DNA of 64,000 nt. Source: Alphaproteobacteria bacterium (lineage in GTDB: Bacteria > Pseudomonadota > Alphaproteobacteria > RF32 > CAG-239). The stretch is taken from the NCBI GenBank assembly GCA_015062305.1, contig SUUX01000007.1, positions 1 to 64,000 on the forward strand, given 5' to 3'. Position numbers and translations under genes: made by a program. Under the pieces are notes generated by a model. It saw nothing but the letters and a program-made list of their open reading frames with translations. It ran no database searches and was not told where the DNA came from. The first letter of the stretch is position 1. Each line of letters begins with the position of its first letter. Shown here one piece after another: positions 6,200-14,806 of the stretch.

Positions 6200-8266
6200 T
6201 TACATACCTCTATATTTGCGGGGCATTATTTGAGTTTTGTTGTTTATCTTATTAGATGTTGATGGTCTTTTGCAAGTAAAAACAGCAACACTTTGCGGTT
6301 CTATGGTATAATTATGACCGCTTTGATAATTGTTTTTGTCTTGATGTGAGCTTGGTTTAGATGTGTCAAAAACCAAATTCCAATGACCAGAGTGAGGTGG
6401 GGGCGGTAAAGAAGCTTGCATAGACGAATCGGGGTTGCCAGAAATCATCACGCAAAAATCATCATCAAAGCGTTTTCCTGAAGAATTTTGTCCGTTTAGC
6501 ACATATCCCAAGAAACGGTTATAGGGATAGTCCCAATCATTTTGTTGCATAGTTTGTCCATTGATGTTTATCCATTCCCAAGCAGGTTTACCATTGGGCA
6601 TAATCTCAGCAGAAGCGTTTTCTATGCTACTGAATATGGGATGAGATTGGCGAAATGCATTTATCTTGCGCTCAAATAGATAACGCTCTTTTTGAGCTTC
6701 GGAATAATTTTGCCATTGAAGAGGAAAACTTCTGGCATAGCCATTGTTGTTGCCGTTTTGGGTGCGCCAAAGCTCGTCTCCGCTCAAACTGAGAGGTATG
6801 CCTCTGGCTAAAGTGTTGAGGGCGTGAGCTGTTTTGGTTTTGGTTAGTTTGTTTGCTTCTGAAGGTGAAGGGCTGTAATGATTATCGTTTGAGCCGTCGC
6901 GATTGTTCTCGTTATTTTCATAGTTGTTTTTTTGTGAATAAGTTGCCCAGTCATACTGGGTGGCTCCATCATGTTTGGTGAATATATTTATTTTGCCGTT
7001 GGTTTCTCCTCCGGCCATGTGGTAGGCGAGAGAGCCAACTTGTCCGTATTCTCCTCTGATGAATTTTTTGAGAGTGATTTCGTGGCGGTCATTCCATTCG
7101 TGTATTCCCTGCATTTGTCCTAAGAAATATCCTCCAATTGCACTCCAAGGCTCTCCGCTCATTTTGGCTTGAGTGGCAGATTGGACTTCGGAAACAACTT
7201 GCATGAAGCGGCTATTATGGTTAAATTGCAGATTATTGTCTAAAGCACAATCTCCAGCCAAGTCGAAACGAAAAGCATCTACCCCACAAATATCACTAAA
7301 GAACATGAGGCTATCTTTGATGATTTTGGCACTCTGATTGCTGTTGGGGTTGAAACAGTTGCCACAGCCGGTGGTGTTGGCGAAAGTGTGTGGTTCATGG
7401 GGCAAGTAGCGGTAATATGAATCGGCATCAAGACCTTTATATGATAGTAAGAATCCGTCTTTTACAAATTCTCCGGTATGGTTAAATACCATATCTAAGC
7501 TTACTTCTATGCCGTTGGCGTGAAGGTCGTTTACGAGTTTTAGAAAATCGTGAATGTTGCCATATCTTGGGTCAATAGATTGGTGGTTTATCGGATTATA
7601 GCCCCATTGATCAGATAATCCTTTTGCGGGGTCTAATTGCCAATCTGCGACTGTTGGTGTAATGGGCATAAGTTCTATTTGATTGTAGCTTAGAGCTTTG
7701 AAATAGTCGATGGTTTGGTTTATAGCAGAAAGTTTACCTCTTTCGGCCAATGCAATGTCGGGGTGCTGGGCGCTAAAGTTGCCCACATGGAGTTCGTATA
7801 TATGAGTTTTCCCCCAATCTATGTGAGGTTTGCGATATAAAAAAGGATATTGTTTTTGCAGACGTTGTTTATCTAGTATACGGATTACACTTTTGGGGGC
7901 GATAGCTGCAGAATCTGATGAGTTGGAGCTAAGTAATATTTCTTTTTCGGCATTTGATATATTGTGCAAGCTACGAGTAACTTCGTAAGCATATGGGTCT
8001 ACCAAGAGTTTGTTTGGATTAAAAAACAGGTGGGCATCGGGATTATATTCACCATGGCTACGATAACCATATTTTTGACCTTCTAACTCACCACGAAGTT
8101 CTGTATGCCAACAGCCTTCGGCATCTTTTTGCATTGAAATTCGGTGTTCTTGTTTTTCATCTTCAGAAAATAGGCATAACTCTAGCTTTTGAGCTTTGGG
8201 TGCGTGGATGCAAAAGTGAGTTTTGCCATTTTGGGTGTTGACTCCTTGATTTTGTTTTTTTGTCAT
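6200..8266 (-). CDS. glgX: glycogen debranching enzyme (isoamylase type)
   Basis: A 688-residue GH13 enzyme hydrolysing alpha-1,6 branches of glycogen in the cytoplasm. The N-terminal 100 residues are a CBM48-like domain. The barrel motifs are present: DMVFNH (258-263), DAFRFDLAG with nucleophile Asp335, and MSGEPW with acid/base Glu372. The C-terminal beta domain includes NPDSSMQASLPP. Length is close to GlgX. No other glycogen genes lie in the window, but two PQ-loop transporter genes follow with no spacing. The start is ATG after a TGAGGACAC leader. Confidence 0.92.
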   Translation of the reverse strand: MTKKQNQGVNTQNGKTHFCIHAPKAQKLELCLFSEDEKQEHRISMQKDAEGCWHTELRGELEGQKYGYRSHGEYNPDAHLFFNPNKLLVDPYAYEVTRSLHNISNAEKEILLSSNSSDSAAIAPKSVIRILDKQRLQKQYPFLYRKPHIDWGKTHIYELHVGNFSAQHPDIALAERGKLSAINQTIDYFKALSYNQIELMPITPTVADWQLDPAKGLSDQWGYNPINHQSIDPRYGNIHDFLKLVNDLHANGIEVSLDMVFNHTGEFVKDGFLLSYKGLDADSYYRYLPHEPHTFANTTGCGNCFNPNSNQSAKIIKDSLMFFSDICGVDAFRFDLAGDCALDNNLQFNHNSRFMQVVSEVQSATQAKMSGEPWSAIGGYFLGQMQGIHEWNDRHEITLKKFIRGEYGQVGSLAYHMAGGETNGKINIFTKHDGATQYDWATYSQKNNYENNENNRDGSNDNHYSPSPSEANKLTKTKTAHALNTLARGIPLSLSGDELWRTQNGNNNGYARSFPLQWQNYSEAQKERYLFERKINAFRQSHPIFSSIENASAEIMPNGKPAWEWININGQTMQQNDWDYPYNRFLGYVLNGQNSSGKRFDDDFCVMISGNPDSSMQASLPPPPHSGHWNLVFDTSKPSSHQDKNNYQSGHNYTIEPQSVAVFTCKRPSTSNKINNKTQIMPRKYRGM

Positions 8267-8389
8267 TGTGTCCTCATGTATTGGTAAATTGCCTTTACGA
8301 TAGCAGATTAGCCTATTTTTTCAACAAAAAACTTGGATTTGCTGATTTAGGTATTAGTTATATTGTAATTGTATGAGGGAGAATGCGCT

Positions 8390-9247
8390 ATGAAAAACAA
8401 GATATATTGGTTGGGGGTGGGCGCGCTGATGTTGCCAATGGCTGCAGAGGCTTATGATACTCCGGGATTGTATGCAAATTTTAAGCGTGTGGGTTTGGAT
8501 TTGGGCACAAGTAAGGTTAGTAATTATCAAGAGTATGAGGGTTCACCGAATACTGAAATAAACCAAAATACTCAAGGTGTGTTGAAAGGTGTGTTTGAAT
8601 TTGCCTTTGAATATGAGCAACCAAAATATCGCTGGGATAATAGTGTTTATGCCGAATATGGTAAGAGTAAAATTCATGGCAATAAGGGAAGAGATTCTCA
8701 TGTGGAAAATGCAGATAAACTTTTGTTGGCTACAGATTATACATATAAAATTTGGCATTTTGATATAAATAATTCAGATATGGGACCATTTGCCAATGCT
8801 GCTTATCAGACAGAGTTTACGGATGATGCCGATGCCAAAAGACAAAAGTTGGTGAGAGGAATGCAAGGATTGAAGTTGATTAACGGCACCAAAGGAATAA
8901 CGGATTTTCATTTGGCAATGGTGGAGGAAGTTGATTATACCTATAAGAATGATGATACAAAAATAGCTTGGCAAACAGGCTTTACATATAAATATCCGTT
9001 TGCTGATAAATATCGTTTTGAGTTTGAGAGTTATTTGAGAGATTATGTATCTTATTCCAGATATGAGGGAGATGATTTTAAGTATGAATTTTCTGCAGTG
9101 GCAAAACTGAATATTATGACCGGAAATAATTTTTTTGTTGAGCCTTATGTGTCATATTTTAGAGCCGAAGACAGAGAGAGTAAAAAGGCCGGTTCCAATG
9201 TGATGTTTGGTGTGGCAGTTGCGTTTACAGATGTTTTAGAACTGTAG
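8390..9247 (+). CDS. outer-membrane beta-barrel protein
   Basis: A 285-residue exported protein. The N-terminus MKNKIYWLGVGALMLPMAAEA is a signal peptide with an Ala-x-Ala-type site, and the rest is a series of alternating amphipathic strands rich in aromatic residues (for example FEFAFEYEQPKYRW), as in small outer-membrane barrels. The family is not recognised with certainty; it recalls DUF3078-type barrels. A longer frame from TTG at 8369 was rejected because GAGGGA at 8375-8380 is well placed for the ATG at 8390 and the signal peptide then begins correctly. Confidence 0.7.
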   Translation: MKNKIYWLGVGALMLPMAAEAYDTPGLYANFKRVGLDLGTSKVSNYQEYEGSPNTEINQNTQGVLKGVFEFAFEYEQPKYRWDNSVYAEYGKSKIHGNKGRDSHVENADKLLLATDYTYKIWHFDINNSDMGPFANAAYQTEFTDDADAKRQKLVRGMQGLKLINGTKGITDFHLAMVEEVDYTYKNDDTKIAWQTGFTYKYPFADKYRFEFESYLRDYVSYSRYEGDDFKYEFSAVAKLNIMTGNNFFVEPYVSYFRAEDRESKKAGSNVMFGVAVAFTDVLEL

Positions 9248-9275
9248 AATTTTGTCAGCACCATAAAATAACTGT

Positions 9276-9304
9276 TTGACACTTTTGCGAAGATTTGATA
9301 TCCT
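9276..9304 (+). promoter_or_regulatory. promoter of the cysteine-rich protein gene
   Basis: TTGACA at 9276-9281 and TATCCT at 9299-9304 with 17-base spacing, 34 bases before the ATG. A TATAAT at 9304-9309 overlaps but would be too far from the -35. Confidence 0.55.
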
Positions 9305-9337
9305 ATAATTGGTACATGAGTTATAGGAGACAAGGCT

Positions 9338-11008
9338 ATGCGAAAGTTATTTTGCATTATAGCTGTGTTGGCGTGTATGTCAACAGCTGGTGTTGTGTGT
9401 GCAAAAACATGGTTTTTGCCCGATTATCAGACAGGCGAATTACACAAAAAAGGGTATCAAGACCGTGGGCAAGGTAATGCTCAAAATTCTGTTATCAGAG
9501 ATAATGCATTTGGCTGTGCGGCCTATGGTTATTTGGAAGCAGAAGAGGTAGATAAGCCCGAAGATTGCGAAAAGAACTTTCAACTTCCCGATGGCCGTTT
9601 TTGTTATTATAACTGCTGTGAAAAAGCCCCAGAAGATTATACATTATATGCAATTCCGAGTCATGCAAGTTATTCTGAGTTTTATGATGAATGTGAAGAA
9701 AAATATAAATATAGGTTAAATAGTTGCGATGCAGAGTATTATCGGAGTGTAGATGAATGTAAAGCTTGTACATGGAAAGGGTATACTATGGAATCTAAAA
9801 GTGATAGCAATGCAACAGACTATTACTCAGATACATGTGGCGGCAAGACAAAATATGCGATTAAGAGTTGTAATTCAGGATATGAAATTAATGGGAACGT
9901 TTGTCAAGCCTGCACATGGAAGGGATATACTATAACAGAACAAGAGAAGTCGAATATCCGTTATGTGAAAAGTTTTAATTCTGATACTTGTGGAGGTGTT
10001 ACGAAGTATTCAATTAATTCATGTGAAACATGTTATCATCCGAGTGGCAATAGTTGTTCTAGAACGTCTTGCTCTTTGTCAACTTGTCCTGGTAATTCTA
10101 ATTGTACAACTGATTTTTGTGATTGTTTAGTTGCGGGTGATTGTAAGGATGGATATACAAAATCTTGTAGTACGTGTTATGAATTGACTGGAAAAGATTC
10201 AAATGGTTGTGGTACCTGTAAAGTAAAATCATGTACAACAACTTGTCCAACGAACTCGGTCTGTGGAACAAATTCTTGTGGTTGTTATACTTCTCCGACA
10301 GGATGTAAGGATGGATATACAAAATCTTGTGGTACGTGTTATGAATTGACCGGAAAAGATTCAAATGGTTGTGGTACCTGTAAAGTAAAATCATGTACAA
10401 CAACTTGTCCAACGAACTCGACTTGTGGAACAGATACCTGTGGTTGTTATACATCACCAACAGGATGTAAGAGTGGTTATGTTAAATCTTGTTCCTCTGT
10501 TGCAAATGGCTCTAATAGTTTAGGTAATGCAGATAGTAATGGATGTGGTACTTGTAGTTTGACTTGTAATTCATGTTATACAAAAAGTGGTAACAGTTGT
10601 GTGAAAAAGACATGTTCTACAACTTCTTGTCCTGCGAATGCTACATGTTCTAAAGATTCATGTGGTTGCATAAGTGGATTTACTTGTAATTCATGTTATA
10701 CAAAAAGTGGCAGCGGCTGTGTGAAAAAGACATGTTCTACAACTTCTTGTCCTGCAAATGCAACTTGTTCTAAAGATTCCTGCGGTTGCATAAGTGGATT
10801 TACTTGTAATAGCGGGTATACCAAGTCAGGTTCCGGTTGTCAGAAGAATTGTAGTTGTAATGGTACAACTGAATATGAAGGAAGTTGTCCGATGGGACAT
10901 ACGTGTGCTAAAACTTCTGATGGCTGTTGCTGGTATTCAACAGGATGTGAAACTGATTGGGTTCCTTGTTATGGACGCTGTGATCCGCCAGGAACATATT
11001 GTGGTTAA
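9338..11008 (+). CDS. secreted cysteine-rich repeat protein
   Basis: A 556-residue protein with a signal peptide (cleavage probably after VVCA) and about 77 cysteines, near 14 % of residues. The first 130 residues are a non-repetitive region with an NCC pair. A CKACTWKGYT motif then occurs twice, followed by two nearly identical 54-residue units (DNA period 162 bases; copies begin near 10142 and 10304) with KDGYTKSC, CYELTGKDSNGCG and CPTNS. After these come two full and one partial 40-residue units (period 120 bases; near 10562, 10682 and 10802) with CYTKSG and CPANATCSKDSCGC. There is no C-terminal anchor or barrel. Cysteine spacing recalls EGF-like or protist surface-protein repeats, implying an oxidised, disulfide-stabilised extracellular rod. 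Function is unknown. Confidence 0.85.
   Translation: MRKLFCIIAVLACMSTAGVVCAKTWFLPDYQTGELHKKGYQDRGQGNAQNSVIRDNAFGCAAYGYLEAEEVDKPEDCEKNFQLPDGRFCYYNCCEKAPEDYTLYAIPSHASYSEFYDECEEKYKYRLNSCDAEYYRSVDECKACTWKGYTMESKSDSNATDYYSDTCGGKTKYAIKSCNSGYEINGNVCQACTWKGYTITEQEKSNIRYVKSFNSDTCGGVTKYSINSCETCYHPSGNSCSRTSCSLSTCPGNSNCTTDFCDCLVAGDCKDGYTKSCSTCYELTGKDSNGCGTCKVKSCTTTCPTNSVCGTNSCGCYTSPTGCKDGYTKSCGTCYELTGKDSNGCGTCKVKSCTTTCPTNSTCGTDTCGCYTSPTGCKSGYVKSCSSVANGSNSLGNADSNGCGTCSLTCNSCYTKSGNSCVKKTCSTTSCPANATCSKDSCGCISGFTCNSCYTKSGSGCVKKTCSTTSCPANATCSKDSCGCISGFTCNSGYTKSGSGCQKNCSCNGTTEYEGSCPMGHTCAKTSDGCCWYSTGCETDWVPCYGRCDPPGTYCG
10142..10459 (+). repeat. 162-base in-frame tandem repeat, two copies
   Basis: The segment beginning TAAGGATGGATATAC near 10142 recurs near 10304 with only a few substitutions for most of its length. 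The period is a multiple of three, so the repeats encode two 54-residue cysteine-rich modules. The high nucleotide identity indicates recent duplication or gene conversion. Confidence 0.85.
10562..10840 (+). repeat. 120-base in-frame tandem repeat, two full copies and one partial
   Basis: ACTTGTAATTCATGTTATAC begins copies at 10562 and 10682, and a diverged third begins at 10802. Each encodes a 40-residue cysteine-rich module. Nucleotide identity between the first two is very high. Confidence 0.85.
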
Positions 11009-11017
11009 GTTTTCTAT

Positions 11018-11088
11018 ATTGGCAGGGGTGCCGGCATAACTTGTATACCAAAGATAGTTTATTGCATGGCTCCTAAACTCCTGCCAAT
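11018..11088 (+). other. long inverted repeat after the cysteine-rich gene
   Basis: ATTGGCAGG (11018-11026) and CCTGCCAAT (11080-11088) are perfect 9-base inverted arms enclosing 53 bases. A second small hairpin (TTTTGTT/AACAAAA, 11101-11117) follows, and then the terminator. This may be a structured 3' untranslated region. Confidence 0.4.
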
Positions 11089-11113
11089 GCCTCGAGTTTG
11101 TTTTGTTGGCAAC

Positions 11114-11150
11114 AAAAATCCCCTCTTGATATTTTTGAGAGGGGATTTGT
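11114..11150. terminator. bidirectional terminator
   Basis: Stem AAATCCCCTC/GAGGGGATTT between the converging cysteine-rich and HAD-phosphatase genes. A runs precede the stem, serving the minus strand. Confidence 0.8.
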
Positions 11151-11153
11151 AGT

Positions 11154-12011
11154 TTAGTGTCCGATTTTTTTCTTTTCTTCTTTGGCTTGGAGTTCTTCCA
11201 AATCACGCTCTTTGGCGAGTTTATCTAAGATTGTTTTTATGACAGTATCTAATTGACGACCTTCTTTGTAGTCTGCCGGCAGAGCAAAGTTAACACGGTC
11301 ATCGCTCAATAATTTGATGGCATTTTTTTTGTGTTTGGATTTTGGTCGATAAACCGCAATGGCGGTGCCTCCTTTGGCTTTGGTAATCTTCATAGAAGGG
11401 ATGTCGGTCATTCCATCACCAAAATATATCATCCGGCGATATGGAATAGGGCGATCTTCATCGGGCATAAATTCGTTTACGGCTCGATCTTCCAGTTTGC
11501 CAAGACCTTTGTTGATTTTGGAAAGGTATTGAGTTTTTGTTGAATAATTGACAATACGGGCAGGCCAGAGTGGTGTTTCATCTTCACCAAAAACATAAGA
11601 GCAGCCGAAAACATCAGTGAAATGTTTGCGGATGGAAGAACCGGCAATTATTTCTTCATAACCAGAAGAAATGATGTAGTGTTCTATGTGTAGACCTAAT
11701 GCTTTGCCGTATTCATTTATGCGGTCAAACCATTCTTCTACCCCATCAAAATAAGTTATGCTTTTGGCTGCATCACAAAAGTATTGGCGTGTTAGCTTGA
11801 TGCCTTTTTCTTTGGCCATTTTGGTAAAATAAAACATACTACCTGTTATTTGGTCGGCACAGTTGTCTTTTGACCACTGGTTGGCTTCTTTCCAAAAATC
11901 TTTTGGTTTCATGCCCAAAGAAGGTATAAGGATGTAATCTTGCATATAGGTAACGCTAAGGGTTTCATCAAAATCGTATATAAAAGCCACTTTTGTAAGT
12001 TTTTTTGCCAT
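11154..12011 (-). CDS. HAD-superfamily phosphatase
   Basis: A 285-residue cytosolic hydrolase. Motif I is DFDETLS (Asp13 nucleophile, Asp15). A helical cap occupies about residues 25-110, motif II is the Ser in YIISSGYEE near 125, and motif IV is IYFGDGMTDIPSM near 207. The C-terminus is a charged helix ending KEEKKKIGH. The arrangement resembles PSP/HerA-type HAD phosphatases acting on small phosphorylated metabolites, but the substrate cannot be named. It is divergent from the glycyl-tRNA synthetase gene. Confidence 0.85.
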   Translation of the reverse strand: MAKKLTKVAFIYDFDETLSVTYMQDYILIPSLGMKPKDFWKEANQWSKDNCADQITGSMFYFTKMAKEKGIKLTRQYFCDAAKSITYFDGVEEWFDRINEYGKALGLHIEHYIISSGYEEIIAGSSIRKHFTDVFGCSYVFGEDETPLWPARIVNYSTKTQYLSKINKGLGKLEDRAVNEFMPDEDRPIPYRRMIYFGDGMTDIPSMKITKAKGGTAIAVYRPKSKHKKNAIKLLSDDRVNFALPADYKEGRQLDTVIKTILDKLAKERDLEELQAKEEKKKIGH

Positions 12012-12100
12012 GTTTTAATATCTCCGCTTGCTTTTTGAATGAAATCATTATAAAAAAAATAGGTTAATTTTTTACTAGTTCAATTTTATGAGGCAAAAAA

Positions 12101-13462
12101 ATGGCTGCAACATCTATGGATCAATTGGTTTCTTTGTGCAAACGCAGAGGTTTTATTTTTCAGAACTCTGACATTTATGGCGGAATGCAAGGTGTGTATG
12201 ACTATGGTCCGCTTGGTGTGGAACTCAAAAATAATCTGAAAGCCGCATGGTGGAGAGCCATGATTTATGAACGTGATGATATTGAGGGTTTGGATGCTGC
12301 AATTTTGACAAATCAAAAGGTGTTGCATTATTCCGGACATGAAGATACTTTCTCTGACCCAATGACAGATTGTCGCAAATGTAAAGGGCGTTTTAGGGCT
12401 GATCATATTGTAGATGGGAAGTGTCCTAATTGTGGTTCTGCAGATTTGACCGAGCCAAGACCGTTTAATTTGATGTTTAAAACTAATATCGGTCCGGTTG
12501 ATGATGGATCTAGTTTTGGATATTTGCGCCCAGAAACAGCTCAGGCTATTTTTACTCAGTTTAAAAATGTGGTGGATTCAACATCTCGTAAACTGCCTTT
12601 TGGAATTGCTCAAATCGGAAAGTCTTTTAGAAACGAAATCACTCCAAGAAACTTTATCTTTAGGGTGAGGGAGTTTGAACAAGCTGAGCTTGAATATTTT
12701 GTGATGCCTGGAGAAGATGAAAAATGGCACGAAATATGGAAAGAGGCCAGAATTAAATGGTGGGAAGAGCAAGGTTTGAAAAGAGAAAATATTAATGTTT
12801 ATACAACTCCTAAACAAGATTTGGCTCATTATGCAAAAGCTTGTTATGATATTGAATATCAGTTTCCTCACGGAATGGAAGAGCTGGAAGGTATTGCCAA
12901 TAGAACAGATTATGATTTGGGTAATCATACCAAAGCTCAAAGAGAGATGAATTTGACTTCTCATTGTCATGCAAACTCAGATTCAACTCAAAAGCTTTGC
13001 ATTTTAGATGATAATAATAAATGGGTTGTGCCTTTTGTGATTGAACCTTCTATGGGTGTGGATAGAGGTGTGTTGGCTGTGATGACAGAAGCATATACCG
13101 AAGAAGATTTGGGTAATGGAAATAGTCGAATTGTGCTAAAACTGAAAAAACATTTGGCGCCGATTAAAGTGGCTGTTATTCCTCTGAAGAAGAATAATGA
13201 GCAGATTATGGCAAAATGTCATGAGATTAAGAAAAATTTGTTGAAACTTGGTATTGGTCGAGTGGCTTTGGAAAATACGGGAAATATCGGCAAGGCATAT
13301 CGTCGTCATGATGAGGTTGGTACACCTTTGTGTGTTACTGTTGACTTTGAAACTATTGAACAGCAGCCATCATCTGTGACTGTGCGTGATAGAGATACAA
13401 TGGAACAAACCAGAGTTAATGTTGATGATTTGCCAACGTTTTTGCGAGAGTATTTTGCATAA
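12101..13462 (+). CDS. glyS: glycyl-tRNA synthetase, single-chain (alpha2) type
   Basis: A 453-residue class II synthetase that charges tRNA-Gly. The N-terminal motif with [14 protein letters not shown] (residues 26-39) and a zinc-binding CRKCKGRF...GKCPNCG region are those of the homodimeric bacterial/archaeal/eukaryotic-type GlyRS. Motif 2 is [10 protein letters not shown] and motif 3 is [10 protein letters not shown]. The C-terminal anticodon-binding domain starts near residue 350. This differs from the alpha2-beta2 GlyQ/GlyS enzyme usual in alphaproteobacteria. The gene is monocistronic and ends in a bidirectional terminator. Confidence 0.93.
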   Translation: MAATSMDQLVSLCKRRGFIFQNSDIYGGMQGVYDYGPLGVELKNNLKAAWWRAMIYERDDIEGLDAAILTNQKVLHYSGHEDTFSDPMTDCRKCKGRFRADHIVDGKCPNCGSADLTEPRPFNLMFKTNIGPVDDGSSFGYLRPETAQAIFTQFKNVVDSTSRKLPFGIAQIGKSFRNEITPRNFIFRVREFEQAELEYFVMPGEDEKWHEIWKEARIKWWEEQGLKRENINVYTTPKQDLAHYAKACYDIEYQFPHGMEELEGIANRTDYDLGNHTKAQREMNLTSHCHANSDSTQKLCILDDNNKWVVPFVIEPSMGVDRGVLAVMTEAYTEEDLGNGNSRIVLKLKKHLAPIKVAVIPLKKNNEQIMAKCHEIKKNLLKLGIGRVALENTGNIGKAYRRHDEVGTPLCVTVDFETIEQQPSSVTVRDRDTMEQTRVNVDDLPTFLREYFA

Positions 13463-13500
13463 GATTGCATTTTATCGACATTGTCGTAGGTGTTTTGAAA

Positions 13501-13530
13501 GAAAAACCGCTCATAAGAGCGGTTTTTTTT
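13501..13530. terminator. bidirectional terminator
   Basis: AAAAACCGCTC-ATAA-GAGCGGTTTTTTTT: a GC stem between glycyl-tRNA synthetase and the minus-strand nagZ group. Confidence 0.9.
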
Positions 13531-13531
13531 A

Positions 13532-13705
13532 TTATTTATCTTTGTTTTGTTTTTCTTCTATTTTGGTTTTGGCATCTGCTATGTATTTTTGAGCTTGTGG
13601 CCAATATTTTTTCCATAAATCAATAAGTTTTGCTCTGATGTCGTCAAAATTAATTACGCCGAATAAGGCGGCAATGATAATGGCAATCAGAATCCATGTA
13701 AACAT
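13532..13705 (-). CDS. small single-pass membrane protein
   Basis: A 57-residue protein read on the minus strand. It starts MFTWILIAIIIAALFG (a membrane helix), continues with an amphipathic segment INFDDIRAKLIDLWKKYW and ends with a lysine-rich tail. It begins 2 bases after the nagZ stop, with GGAGAC within the nagZ end as ribosome binding site, so it is part of that operon. The layout (one N-terminal helix, an FG pair, amphipathic helix, charged tail) superficially matches TatA, and in many alphaproteobacteria tatA lies downstream of nagZ. However, the sequence is too divergent to call it TatA. Confidence 0.65.
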   Translation of the reverse strand: MFTWILIAIIIAALFGVINFDDIRAKLIDLWKKYWPQAQKYIADAKTKIEEKQNKDK

Positions 13706-13707
13706 AA

Positions 13708-14793
13708 TTAGTCTCCTTTGTGATTTGTGTTTTGTAATAAGTGGTTTAAAACTTCTGTTGCATCATATGTTTCTTGATAGGGTGAAACATTCTTCATAAT
13801 GAATTGATATTCTTGGGCTTGTGCCTCTATATTTGTGTTTGTTGTTTTGTTGTTTAATAATTTTTTAGCCCTTGATAGTCTTTCGGCTGAGATATCTGAT
13901 AGCGGTGGCAGAGAGGCTGCAATATCTTGCATCTCTTCTATGTTACCCAATGCATAGCAAATTGCATCACATCCGGCAGAGATGGCTCGTGCAGCTTTTT
14001 GGCCACTGGTGCCTTGCAGAGCTTTCATGTCAATAGCATCAGAGATTAGAAAACCATCAAAACCTATGGTTTGGCGGATGATTTTATTTATACCTGTGGA
14101 GCTATGTGTGAGAGGATTGAGCGAATCTATCTCCGGTATTACAATATGAGCTGTCATGCCTAATGGACATTGGTTGAGTTGTCGGAAAGGCAAAAAGTCT
14201 GTTTCTAATTCTGCAAGGGAATAATTTAGAAACGGAAGGTGAAGGTGAGGGTCTGTGGCAGAGCGACCATGCCCAGGAATGTGTTTGATGCAGGGTAAAA
14301 TTCCATTTTGCAGATAGGTGTTTATCATTTGTTTGCCAAGAGCTGTTACTAGCTCCGGAGTGGTACCAAAACATCGGCTTTTTAGGGCTTCTGATGTTTG
14401 GGGGTAGGCAATGTCAAGTACAGGTGCATAATTTACATTGATTCCCAGTTCTTGAAAGTCTGCAGATATGAGAGAAGCATGCAATTTGGCAGCCTTGCAA
14501 GCATCGGCAAATGGAAGTTTGCCAATATCTATAGCTGCTGCGTAACTGCGAAATTCTGGTTCGGTCAGACGGCGAACTCGGCCTCCTTCTTGATCGATGG
14601 CAATTAATATATCGTCGCTTTCTATCGTTTGTTTAATCTCAGAAATCAGCTTTTTTATTTGCTCTTTGTTTTGGATATTGCGTGCAAACAAATTTATGCC
14701 GACAGGTTTATGTTTAGCAAAAAAACGTTTTTCTGTATCAGTGAGAATATAGCCGGAACATGATAGAATTGCAGGAAGTATGTGCTTTGTCAT
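13708..14793 (-). CDS. nagZ: beta-N-acetylhexosaminidase (peptidoglycan recycling)
   Basis: A 361-residue GH3 enzyme that removes N-acetylglucosamine from anhydromuropeptides in the cytoplasm. The NagZ loop KHIPGHGRSATDPH (170-183) with its catalytic His-Asp, IAIDQEGGRVRRL (65-76) and SDAIDMKAL with nucleophile Asp252 are all present. Length fits the family. It belongs to a minus-strand group with an M50 protease and a SPOR protein upstream, as in other alphaproteobacteria, although the usual scpA/scpB do not follow. Confidence 0.95.
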   Translation of the reverse strand: MTKHILPAILSCSGYILTDTEKRFFAKHKPVGINLFARNIQNKEQIKKLISEIKQTIESDDILIAIDQEGGRVRRLTEPEFRSYAAAIDIGKLPFADACKAAKLHASLISADFQELGINVNYAPVLDIAYPQTSEALKSRCFGTTPELVTALGKQMINTYLQNGILPCIKHIPGHGRSATDPHLHLPFLNYSLAELETDFLPFRQLNQCPLGMTAHIVIPEIDSLNPLTHSSTGINKIIRQTIGFDGFLISDAIDMKALQGTSGQKAARAISAGCDAICYALGNIEEMQDIAASLPPLSDISAERLSRAKKLLNNKTTNTNIEAQAQEYQFIMKNVSPYQETYDATEVLNHLLQNTNHKGD

Positions 14794-14806
14794 ATTTTAT
14801 CTGATC

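Noticed and set aside
10142..10840. CRISPR-like regular repeats
   Set aside because: Periods of 162 and 120 bases are in-frame coding repeats of the cysteine-rich protein, without short palindromic repeats or unique spacers.
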